Source: Clostridiales bacterium
Lineage (GTDB): Bacteria; Bacillota; Clostridia; Oscillospirales; Oscillospiraceae
Direction of reading: 5' to 3'
Assembly: GCA_020861055.1 (NCBI GenBank)
Contig: JAJBTD010000018.1
Location: 1 to 10,000, forward strand
Length of the DNA stretch: 10,000 nucleotides
Within the stretch, counting starts at the first letter, position 1; every line of letters starts with the position of its first letter. Positions 1-6,230 of this stretch are shown piece by piece. The notes beneath the pieces are model-generated. The model ran no database searches. It was given only the letters and a program-made list of their open reading frames with translations, and was not told the origin of the DNA. Position numbers and translations under genes: made by a program.

Positions 1-458
1 GCTTCCCAGGTGAAAGCGACAAAATCCAGCGCCATCTCCACCTCCGGCAGAAACGCCTTGAGCAGCAGGGCGTTGGAGATGACGCAGATGTCGGTGCAGA
101 GCCCTACCAGAGTGATTTTCTCGATCGGCTCCTCCCGGTCCGCCGCCCGGAGCAGGGCGCCCAGGCCACGGGAGGCAAAGGTTTCCTTATCCACCGGCGT
201 CTCTCGGCGCAGCGGCTCCAGGGACGGGGCCAGCTCCCAGCCATAGGTGCCCTGAATACAGTGGGGGACGGGGAGCTTTTTGCCCTCCTGGGTGTTCAGG
301 TAGTCGAAGCTGTGGGTGTCCCTGGTGAAGATCACCCGCCCGTCAAAGCGCCGTACCTTCTCCACCACACGGGGAAGAATGGCCACCGCCTCCGGCGTAC
401 CCAGGGCGCCGTCGATGAAGTCGTTCTGCATATCTACTACGACCAGAATGTTCTGCAT
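1..458 (-). CDS. Isochorismatase-family cysteine hydrolase, nicotinamidase-like (3' end cut by window edge)
   Basis: The first 152 codons of a gene are visible; it runs off the left edge without a stop. The start ATG (456-458) follows an A-rich stretch and GGAG about 8 nt upstream. The product has the isochorismatase/nicotinamidase fold signature: VVVDMQNDF with Asp9, a Lys91 in the VDKETF segment, and the nucleophile Cys125 in LCTDICVISNA. These form the Asp-Lys-Cys triad of the family. The putative metal ligands of nicotinamidases are also present as Asp47, His49 (RDTH) and His66 (PHCIQGT). Such enzymes hydrolyse an amide or vinyl ether; with the metal site intact, nicotinamide to nicotinate (NAD salvage) is the best guess, but other amides are possible. 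It lies 40 bp after the MBL-fold gene on the same strand with no clear promoter between them, so it is probably the last visible gene of the recJ operon. Family assignment is firm; substrate is inference. Confidence 0.88.
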   Translation of the reverse strand, partial: MQNILVVVDMQNDFIDGALGTPEAVAILPRVVEKVRRFDGRVIFTRDTHSFDYLNTQEGKKLPVPHCIQGTYGWELAPSLEPLRRETPVDKETFASRGLGALLRAADREEPIEKITLVGLCTDICVISNALLLKAFLPEVEMALDFVAFTWE

Positions 459-498
459 GGTGATCGCTCCTTTTTTATACACAATTTGATGCCGCCTG

Positions 499-1131
499 TC
501 ACTTTCCCAACGCCTGGCGGAGATAGGGATTGCTCTGCCGCTCCCGCTCCAGGGTGGAGGCGGGGCCGTGACCGGGGAGGACGGTGTAATCTCCCTCCAG
601 CTGCCCCAGCTTGGCCAGAGAGGCCAGCATGGCCTGAGGGTCGCTGTCTGCGAAGTCTGTCCGGCCGCAGGAGCCTGCAAACAGGGTGTCCCCGGTGAAC
701 AGCAGCTCCTCCACCTGGTAGGTCAGCCCGCCGGAGGTGTGGCCCGGCGTCTCCAGAACGCGGATGGCATGGCTTCCCAGGGCCACGGTGTCCCCCTCGG
801 ACAGAAAGCGGACATTGTCCACCCCCTTGAGCCCCTCCTCGCCGATGGCGGAGATATGGAAGTTGGTGGGGCTGGCGGGGTAGTCCCGGCGGCTGATATA
901 GACCGGGATGGGGCCGGAGGCGGACAAAAAGCCGGGGACGCCGTCCACATGGTCAAAATGACCGTGGGTCAGCAGGATCATGGACGGGGTATAGCCCTCC
1001 TCCCGGAGCAGGCCGCAGAGCCGCTCTCCGCTGTCGCCGGGGTCGATGACGGCGGCCATATGGGTGGCCTCGTCACCCAGAAAATAACAGTTGGTGGAGA
1101 CAAAGCCCACCGTGACAGAGCGAAGGTACAT
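499..1131 (-). CDS. MBL-fold metallo-hydrolase, glyoxalase II-like (210 aa)
   Basis: A compact single-domain metallo-beta-lactamase-fold hydrolase. The metal-binding motif THGHFDH supplies His56, His58, Asp60 and His61. His131 (TPGHTSGG), the bridging Asp148 (FTGDTLF) and His188 (LPGHGP) complete a binuclear site, so the enzyme should be active. Family members of this size hydrolyse S-lactoylglutathione-like thioesters or related small substrates. Clostridia usually lack glutathione, so the real substrate is unknown. The open frame extends upstream to 1179, but I place the start at the internal ATG 1129-1131. That ATG has GGAGGAA 8 nt upstream, and the longer version would begin inside the dtd stop region with a non-conserved, proline-rich leader. 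The gene sits 44 bp after dtd in the recJ-relA-dtd operon. A cytosolic MBL hydrolase after dtd is, to my knowledge, common in Clostridia. No signal peptide is visible. Confidence 0.93.
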   Translation of the reverse strand: MYLRSVTVGFVSTNCYFLGDEATHMAAVIDPGDSGERLCGLLREEGYTPSMILLTHGHFDHVDGVPGFLSASGPIPVYISRRDYPASPTNFHISAIGEEGLKGVDNVRFLSEGDTVALGSHAIRVLETPGHTSGGLTYQVEELLFTGDTLFAGSCGRTDFADSDPQAMLASLAKLGQLEGDYTVLPGHGPASTLERERQSNPYLRQALGK

Positions 1132-1137
1132 GGTCGA

Positions 1138-1144
1138 TTCCTCC
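1138..1144 (-). promoter_or_regulatory. Ribosome binding site fixing the MBL-hydrolase start
   Basis: GGAGGAA on the minus strand lies 6-8 nt before the ATG at 1131. It favours that codon over the upstream in-frame start at 1179, which adds 16 residues without family similarity. Confidence 0.8.
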
Positions 1145-1175
1145 GGTTTCCATTTTTGAAATGGGGGTGCGCCTC

Positions 1176-1619
1176 TCACATCCCGTCCGTGTCAAACACC
1201 AGGGTCACAGGCCCGTCGTTGACCGACGCCACCTGCATATCCGCCCCAAATTCCCCGTGCTCCACCGAGAAGCCCAGCGCCCGGCAGTCGGCCAGAAACG
1301 CCTCGTACAGGAGAATCGCCAGCTCCGGGCGGGCGGCGTGGGAAAAGCCCGGACGGCGGGAGCGGAGGTCGGCGTAAAGGGTGAACTGGCTCACCACCAG
1401 CAGCGACCCGCCCACGGCGGCCAGGTTCCGGTTCATCTTGCCGTTCTCGTCCTCAAAGACCCGGCAGCCGCAGATCTTGTCCGCCAGACGGCGGGCCTGC
1501 TCCTCCGTGTCCTCCGGGCCGACCCCCAGCAGGACGAGAAAGCCCCGGCCGATCTTTCCCCGCACCTGGCCGCCGATGGCGACCGAGGCGGAGGAGACAC
1601 GGGTGACCACTGCTCGCAT
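1176..1619 (-). CDS. dtd: D-aminoacyl-tRNA deacylase (DTD)
   Basis: A 147-residue protein of normal DTD length. DTD is a cytosolic homodimer that hydrolyses D-amino acids (and glycine mischarged on tRNA-Ala) from tRNA, keeping them out of translation. The two diagnostic motifs are intact: SQFTL at residues 77-81 and NDGPVT at 134-139, which carries the cross-subunit Gly136-Pro137 chirality filter (Gly-cisPro). The N terminus MRAVVTRVSSASV is typical of the family. The reading frame stays open far upstream into relA (to 2051) only because of base composition. The true start is the ATG at 1617-1619, preceded by AGGAGG with 7 nt spacing. It begins 29 bp after the relA stop, matching the relA-dtd pairing known from Bacillus subtilis and many other Bacillota, so the two are almost certainly co-transcribed. 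Confidence 0.97.
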   Translation of the reverse strand: MRAVVTRVSSASVAIGGQVRGKIGRGFLVLLGVGPEDTEEQARRLADKICGCRVFEDENGKMNRNLAAVGGSLLVVSQFTLYADLRSRRPGFSHAARPELAILLYEAFLADCRALGFSVEHGEFGADMQVASVNDGPVTLVFDTDGM

Positions 1620-1626
1620 AACATTT

Positions 1627-1632
1627 CCTCCT
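1627..1632 (-). promoter_or_regulatory. Ribosome binding site fixing the dtd start
   Basis: AGGAGG on the minus strand, 7 nt before the dtd ATG. It lies in the 29-bp gap after relA and shows that dtd starts at 1619, not at any upstream codon of the long open frame that overlaps relA. Confidence 0.85.
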
Positions 1633-1648
1633 TCTGCGGGCGGGCGGC

Positions 1649-3886
1649 TCAGCCCCCGGCCCGCTTCACGTCGATGACCCCGGAGATGCCGTGGAGCTTG
1701 CGCATGACGCTCTGGAGCTCCTCCAGGTTTTTCACCATCACCAGCGCGGTGATGAGGGCGTAGCCGTCGGGCATGCCCTTGGCAATGAGGGAATCCACCC
1801 GCACCTTGGCGGCGGAGAGGGTGGCGGCGATGTCCAGAAACAGGTTCTGCCGGTCCTTGGCGGAGATGCTCAGGCTGGTCTGATACCCCTCCTGCTCGCT
1901 GGGGCCCCAGGAAACCGCCAGCCAGCGGCCCTGCTCCGCCCCCTTCCGCCGCTCCGGGGCGGCATTGGGGCAGTCCTGCCGGTGGACGGAGATGCCGTAG
2001 CCTCTGGTGACGAAGCCGATGACCGGGTCGCCAGGGACGGGGGTGCAGCACTTGGCGAACTTCACCATGCAGTTGTCCAGCCCCTCCACGATAATGCCGT
2101 TTTTGGAGTAGGTGATCTTTTTCTGGGGCAGCGGGGCCAGCTCCCGGTTGCCCGCCACCTGCATATTCTGGACAGCGGGCTCCTCCTGCTGGAGGGCGGC
2201 CAGCCGCTCCTTCTCCTCCCGGCTGATGCGGAGCATCTCCTCTCGGATGCGGGAGACCGCCTTGGCGCTGGTGATGCCCCCGTAGCCGATGGCGGCGTAC
2301 AGGTCGTCCAGACTGCCGTACCGGGCCTTTTTCAGCACCCGGGGCAGCACCTCCTCCCTGGTGATGTCGTTGATGCTAAAGCCCGCCCGTTTCAGCTCGG
2401 ACTCGAAGGCAGCCCGGCCGGTGGCGATGTTCTCGTCCCGGCGCTCCCGCTTGAACCACTGGCGGATTTTGTTTCTCGCCTCGTTGCTCTTGCAGATTTT
2501 CATCCAGTCCCGGCTGGGGCCTCTGGCGTTTTTGGAGGTGAGTACCTCCACAATGTCCCCGTTGTGCAGGGCGGAATCCAGAGTGACGATGCGCCCGTTC
2601 ACCTTGGCCCCCACCATCCGGTTGCCCACGGCGGAGTGGATGGCGTAGGCGAAGTCGATGGGGGTGGCTCCGGCGGGCAGGTTGACCACGTCCCCCTGGG
2701 GGGTAAAGACGAATACCTCGTCAGCGAACAGGTCCACCTTTAGGCTCTTGACAAACTCCTCTGCGTCGGAGTTCTCCTGGCTCTCCAGCAGGCGGCGGAT
2801 CCACTCATAGGACTCGTCGCCCCCCAGGGGCTGTGCCCCGGCCTGCTGTTTATACTTCCAGTGGGCGGCGATGCCGTACTCCGCCGTCTCGTGCATCTCC
2901 CAGGTGCGGATCTGCACCTCAAAGGGGATGCCCTCCCGGCCGATGACGGTGGTGTGGAGGGACTGGTACATATTGGGCTTGGGGGTGGAGATATAGTCCT
3001 TGAACCGGTCAGGCACCAGGTTGAACATATTGTGGACAAAGCCCAGCACCTTATAGCAGTCCTCCACCGTGTTCACGATCACCCGCAGGGCGTACAGGTC
3101 GAAGATCTCCGACATGGTCTTCTGCTTGGTGTAGATCTTCCGATAGACGGAGTAGATGGATTTGACGCGGGAGTGGATGGTGCACTCCACCCCCTCCTTG
3201 GCCAGCCGCTCTTTGATTTGGTTCTGAACCTTGATCAAAAATTCCTGCTGATGGGCGGTGAGGGCGGCCAGCTCCTCCTCGATCTCCCGGTAGCCCACCG
3301 GGTCCAGGTATTTCAGAGACAGGTCCTCCAGCTCCCACTTGATGCGCTGCATGCCCAGCCGGTGGGCGATGGGGGCGTAGATCTCCATCGTCTCCAGGGA
3401 CTTCTCCCGCTGCTTCTTGGGGGACTGGTACTGCATGGTGCGCATATTGTGCAGCCGGTCGCACAGCTTGATGAGCACCACCCGGATGTCCTTGCTCATG
3501 GCCAGGAGCATTTTCCGCAGGTTCTCCATCTGCTTCTCTTCCATGGAGACGTACTGCACCCGGGTCAGCTTGGTGACCCCCTCCACCAGATCGGCCACGG
3601 TAGGGCCGAACTGGGCGGCGATCTCCTCGTGGGTGGCCTTCGTGTCCTCGATGCAGTCGTGGAGGAGGGCGGCGATGAGGGAGTCGGTGTCCAGCTTCAG
3701 ATCCGCTACAATGTCCGCCACCGCCAGGGGATGGGTGATATAGGGCGTCCCGTCCCGGCGCAGCTGCTTGGAGTGGTGGTTGTCCGCATAGTGAAAGGCG
3801 TCCCGGAGCCGTTGGCAGTCCAGATTGGGATTGTAAGCCAGCACCTTTTCCTCTAACGCCTGATAGCTCTCCAGAATAGGGTCCAT
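1649..3886 (-). CDS. relA: Bifunctional (p)ppGpp synthetase/hydrolase (Rel)
   Basis: A full-length 745-residue long RSH protein, which makes and degrades the alarmone (p)ppGpp in the stringent response. Domains in order: HD hydrolase (about 30-155), synthetase (about 200-345), TGS (about 388-450), helical region, zinc-finger-like region with Cys613-Cys614, His635 and Cys639, and C-terminal ACT (about 668-743). Hydrolase residues are all present: His52, His76-Asp77, Glu80-Asp81 and Asn147 in DRLHNMRT. Synthetase residues are also intact: Arg240 and Lys242 (HSRVKS), Asp263 and Glu323 (FEVQIRT). The RFKD motif at 294-297 is the RXKD version typical of bifunctional Rel/SpoT enzymes rather than the EXDD of hydrolase-dead RelA. 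Both activities are therefore expected, with the TGS, zinc-finger and ACT parts sensing stalled ribosomes. The start has GGGAGGAG 6 nt upstream. It follows recJ by 63 bp, a gap with no clear promoter; apt, which often lies here, is absent. Confidence 0.98.
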   Translation of the reverse strand: MDPILESYQALEEKVLAYNPNLDCQRLRDAFHYADNHHSKQLRRDGTPYITHPLAVADIVADLKLDTDSLIAALLHDCIEDTKATHEEIAAQFGPTVADLVEGVTKLTRVQYVSMEEKQMENLRKMLLAMSKDIRVVLIKLCDRLHNMRTMQYQSPKKQREKSLETMEIYAPIAHRLGMQRIKWELEDLSLKYLDPVGYREIEEELAALTAHQQEFLIKVQNQIKERLAKEGVECTIHSRVKSIYSVYRKIYTKQKTMSEIFDLYALRVIVNTVEDCYKVLGFVHNMFNLVPDRFKDYISTPKPNMYQSLHTTVIGREGIPFEVQIRTWEMHETAEYGIAAHWKYKQQAGAQPLGGDESYEWIRRLLESQENSDAEEFVKSLKVDLFADEVFVFTPQGDVVNLPAGATPIDFAYAIHSAVGNRMVGAKVNGRIVTLDSALHNGDIVEVLTSKNARGPSRDWMKICKSNEARNKIRQWFKRERRDENIATGRAAFESELKRAGFSINDITREEVLPRVLKKARYGSLDDLYAAIGYGGITSAKAVSRIREEMLRISREEKERLAALQQEEPAVQNMQVAGNRELAPLPQKKITYSKNGIIVEGLDNCMVKFAKCCTPVPGDPVIGFVTRGYGISVHRQDCPNAAPERRKGAEQGRWLAVSWGPSEQEGYQTSLSISAKDRQNLFLDIAATLSAAKVRVDSLIAKGMPDGYALITALVMVKNLEELQSVMRKLHGISGVIDVKRAGG

Positions 3887-3949
3887 AAGTTGCTCCTCCC
3901 TTCAACGGCCTTGCTCTTGTCAGGAACGGGCCGGGGATGATATGATCGA

Positions 3950-6010
3950 TCAGCCCTCCGCCCGTTTCCGGCGGAGACGGATGAGAATTTCTGAGGCCTC
4001 CAGATCGACCTTCTGGTCGGTCTTGCGAATGGTGACGGTGATGCTGTTCCGGTTGCCCCGGAGGTCGATGAGCCCCCGCTCACGGAAGACCTCCAGACAG
4101 ACCATGGTGCGGCCCAGAGCCTCCTGACGGCCGGAGGTGCGGGAGATATTCTGTGAGAGCCGCAGGGGGTTCTCCCGCAGGCCGGAGCCGCTGTGACTGA
4201 GATAGCGCCAGACGGCCACAAAATCCCCCCGGTCCGGAATGAGCCGCTCCAGCTCCGCCACGGTCAGGGCCGAGCCCGCCCGATAGCGGCGGTAGAGGGC
4301 CTCCTCCGGCAGCATCCGGGCAGAGCGGCAGTCGGTAATCTGGAGCTGGACGGAGCGAATCCCCCGAAACTCGTTGATCTGAGCGTGAAAGGCCACATCC
4401 ACCTGCCGTCCCAGCGCCAGATGGGCGTCCTCCGGGGTGGCGGAGAAGAAAATGCCGTCCAGCAGCGCGCCGTTCTTGCGGAGCTGGAGCCGGGTGTGCC
4501 GCCCGCCGCCCACGCGGGAGAGGCCCGTCACCGTGGCCTGCTCCAGCACGAACACCGGGCTGGGATTGCCCGCCCCGTGGGGCTCCAGCAGCTCCAGGGC
4601 CTGAATCTGCTCCAGAGTCAGCAGCCGGGCGTCCGGGAGCAGCACATCTGCCGTCAGGGCGGTGTCGGCAGGATTGGCGGCGTACCACTCCTGCGCCAGA
4701 GCGCTCATCTTGTCCCGAAAGGCGGGGATGTTCTCCTCCCGGATGGTGAAGCCCGCCGCCAGCTCATGGCCGCCGAAGCCCTCCAGCAGCTCGCTGCACT
4801 GTTCCAGGGCGTGGAACAGGTTGAACTGTCCCCAGGAGCGGCAGGAGCCCTTGCCCCGGCCGTCCTCCAGGCAGATCATGAACGCCGGGACCTTGTATCG
4901 CTCGGTCAGCCGGGAGGCGACGATGCCCGTCACCCCCTGGTGCCACCGGGGGCTGGCCAGGACGATGGCCCCCTGCGCGGCCTCCGGGTGCCGGGCCAGA
5001 TGGTCCAGGCACTCCTCGTAAATCTCCGATTCCACCGCCTGCCGGTCCCGGTTCAGGGCGCAGAGCTGTCTGGCCCGGTTCTCTGCCTCTGCGGGGTCGC
5101 GGGTCAGCAGGAGTCGGGCGGCCAGCTCCGGACAGCCCATCCGCCCGGCGGCGTTGATACGGGGGGCAAGGGAAAAGCTCACCGTTCCCGCCGTGACCGC
5201 GCGGCCCTCCTGCCCCGCCTCCCGGAGCAGGGCGGTGAAGCCGGGGCGGCTCCCCCGCTCCAGCCGGGCCAGGCCCAGAGAGACGATGGCCCGGTTCTCC
5301 CCCTGGAGACGCATCACGTCCGCCACGGTACCTACGGCGGCCAGGTCGCAGTATTCCAGCAGCACCGCCTCCCGGCGGGCGGGGGTCGTCATGGCCAGGG
5401 CCAGCTTCAGCGCCACCCCCACTCCCGCCAGGGCGTCGTCCGGATAGGTGCAGTCCGGCCGGTGGGGGTCCACCACCGCCACGGCAGCCGGAAGCTGCTC
5501 CTTACATTCGTGGTGGTCGGTGACCACCACGTCTATCCCCAGGGAGGCGGCCAGGGCCACCTCCTCCACGTTGGTGATGCCGCAGTCCACCGTGACGATC
5601 AGAGTCACCCCCTGCGCGCCCAGGGCCCGGACAGCGGCGCTGTTCAGAGAATAGCCCTCGGTGAGCCGATTGGGGATGTAGGAACGCACGTCGCCCCCCC
5701 GCTCCGCGAGAAAGGCGGTGAGCAGGCAGGTGGCGGTGATACCGTCCACGTCGTAGTCGCCGTAGACGCAGATCCGCTCGCCCTGCTCCAGCGCCTTTGT
5801 CACCCGGGCCGCCGCCCGATCCATGTCCCGGAGCAGGAATGGGTCGTGGAGCAGAGCCGCGTCCCGGCGGAGGAAGCTCCGTGCCTCCTCCGGGGTGGCG
5901 CAGCCCCTGGCGCTGAGCACCAGTGCAGCCAGTGCGGGAATCCCGGCCTCCTCCAGGGCGGCGGCGCCCTCCGGGTTCCCCGGCAAAATGTGCCATTTGT
6001 CATACTTCAT
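3950..6010 (-). CDS. recJ: Single-stranded-DNA-specific 5'-3' exonuclease RecJ
   Basis: A 686-residue RecJ. The enzyme degrades single-stranded DNA 5' to 3' in RecFOR recombination, mismatch repair and base-excision repair. The DHH phosphoesterase core shows DYDVDG (85-90), DCG (142-144), DHH (165-167) and the APRINAAGR block (282-290). The DHHA1 domain carries GFGGHELAAGF (411-421). An OB-fold DNA-binding region follows at about 480-565. The last ~110 residues form the extra C-terminal domain found in many Bacillota RecJ proteins; it is longer than the E. coli enzyme (577 aa). All metal ligands appear intact. The ATG at 6008-6010 is preceded by GAGG at 6018-6021 with 7 nt spacing. It is the first gene of the leftward operon, with a strong promoter about 60 nt upstream. 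recJ next to relA-dtd is a known Bacillota arrangement. Confidence 0.97.
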   Translation of the reverse strand: MKYDKWHILPGNPEGAAALEEAGIPALAALVLSARGCATPEEARSFLRRDAALLHDPFLLRDMDRAAARVTKALEQGERICVYGDYDVDGITATCLLTAFLAERGGDVRSYIPNRLTEGYSLNSAAVRALGAQGVTLIVTVDCGITNVEEVALAASLGIDVVVTDHHECKEQLPAAVAVVDPHRPDCTYPDDALAGVGVALKLALAMTTPARREAVLLEYCDLAAVGTVADVMRLQGENRAIVSLGLARLERGSRPGFTALLREAGQEGRAVTAGTVSFSLAPRINAAGRMGCPELAARLLLTRDPAEAENRARQLCALNRDRQAVESEIYEECLDHLARHPEAAQGAIVLASPRWHQGVTGIVASRLTERYKVPAFMICLEDGRGKGSCRSWGQFNLFHALEQCSELLEGFGGHELAAGFTIREENIPAFRDKMSALAQEWYAANPADTALTADVLLPDARLLTLEQIQALELLEPHGAGNPSPVFVLEQATVTGLSRVGGGRHTRLQLRKNGALLDGIFFSATPEDAHLALGRQVDVAFHAQINEFRGIRSVQLQITDCRSARMLPEEALYRRYRAGSALTVAELERLIPDRGDFVAVWRYLSHSGSGLRENPLRLSQNISRTSGRQEALGRTMVCLEVFRERGLIDLRGNRNSITVTIRKTDQKVDLEASEILIRLRRKRAEG

Positions 6011-6035
6011 CGTAAAGCCTCATACCATCGGATCC

Positions 6036-6053
6036 GGCCGTCTGCCAACGGCC
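6036..6053 (-). promoter_or_regulatory. Small hairpin in the recJ leader
   Basis: A perfect 6-bp inverted repeat (GGCCGT, loop of 6, ACGGCC) lies in the predicted 58-nt leader between the promoter and the recJ Shine-Dalgarno, ending about 14 nt before GAGG. It could stabilise the mRNA 5' end or tune translation. It matches no riboswitch class I know and is too short for one; it may have no function. Confidence 0.35.
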
Positions 6054-6074
6054 ATTGAAAATGATTTACCCTGT

Positions 6075-6103
6075 ATTATAGCAAAACCGCCCTCATATGA
6101 CAA
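6075..6103 (-). promoter_or_regulatory. Sigma-A promoter of the recJ-relA-dtd operon
   Basis: Minus strand reads TTGTCA (-35, 6098-6103), a 17-nt spacer, then TATAAT (-10, 6075-6080). A TG one base before the -10 (TGCTATAAT) makes it an extended -10 element. Consensus match is 5/6 and 6/6 at optimal spacing. Transcription should start near 6068-6070, giving a leader of about 58 nt before recJ. No equally good promoter is seen in the 63-, 29-, 44- or 40-bp gaps further down, so this one probably drives all five leftward genes. Confidence 0.85.
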
Positions 6104-6150
6104 GGGATTCTCTCTCATTTTGCGCTCAGGCGGGCCTGGGGGCAAACGGA

Positions 6151-6188
6151 GGGCCTGCCGCCCGCAAAAGCGGGGGCAGGCCCTTTTT
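6151..6188. terminator. GC-rich hairpin with T run, intrinsic terminator between surface-protein gene and recJ
   Basis: A 14-bp stem (6151-6165 with 6170-6183, one bulged G at 6160) closes on an AAAA loop. The nine outer pairs (GGGCCTGCC with GGCAGGCCC) are perfect. A TTTTT run at 6184-6188 follows on the plus strand, so the textbook terminator orientation is for plus-strand transcription. On the minus strand the hairpin lies 42 bp after the surface-protein stop, preceded by AAAAA but followed only by TCCGTTTG, a weak U tract. It most likely ends the surface-protein mRNA and insulates the recJ promoter, acting imperfectly or in both directions. Confidence 0.75.
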
Positions 6189-6230
6189 GGTTCCCTTCCG
6201 GAGCCGCCGTCGGTCAATGGCTGACTGCGC

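Noticed and set aside
1150..1164. 6-bp inverted repeat (CCATTT/AAATGG, 3-nt loop) before the MBL-hydrolase RBS
   Set aside because: A weak AT-containing stem with a tight loop and no T run; too short to call a terminator or regulatory element.
1691..3856. Long plus-strand open frames (1691-2743 and 2861-3856) antisense to relA
   Set aside because: They are compositional shadows of relA. They translate into Val/Gly/His/Leu-rich low-complexity text with no recognisable domain.
3943..3952. Perfect palindrome TGATCGATCA overlapping the recJ stop
   Set aside because: Ten bases with no spacer, no second copy and no link to a regulator; expected by chance.
4193..6058. 621-codon open frame on the plus strand, antisense to recJ
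   Set aside because: It mirrors a GC-rich coding gene whose high third-position GC suppresses stops on the opposite strand. The product is a low-complexity Gly/Arg/His/Gln/Leu string with no motif, while recJ shows all its family motifs.
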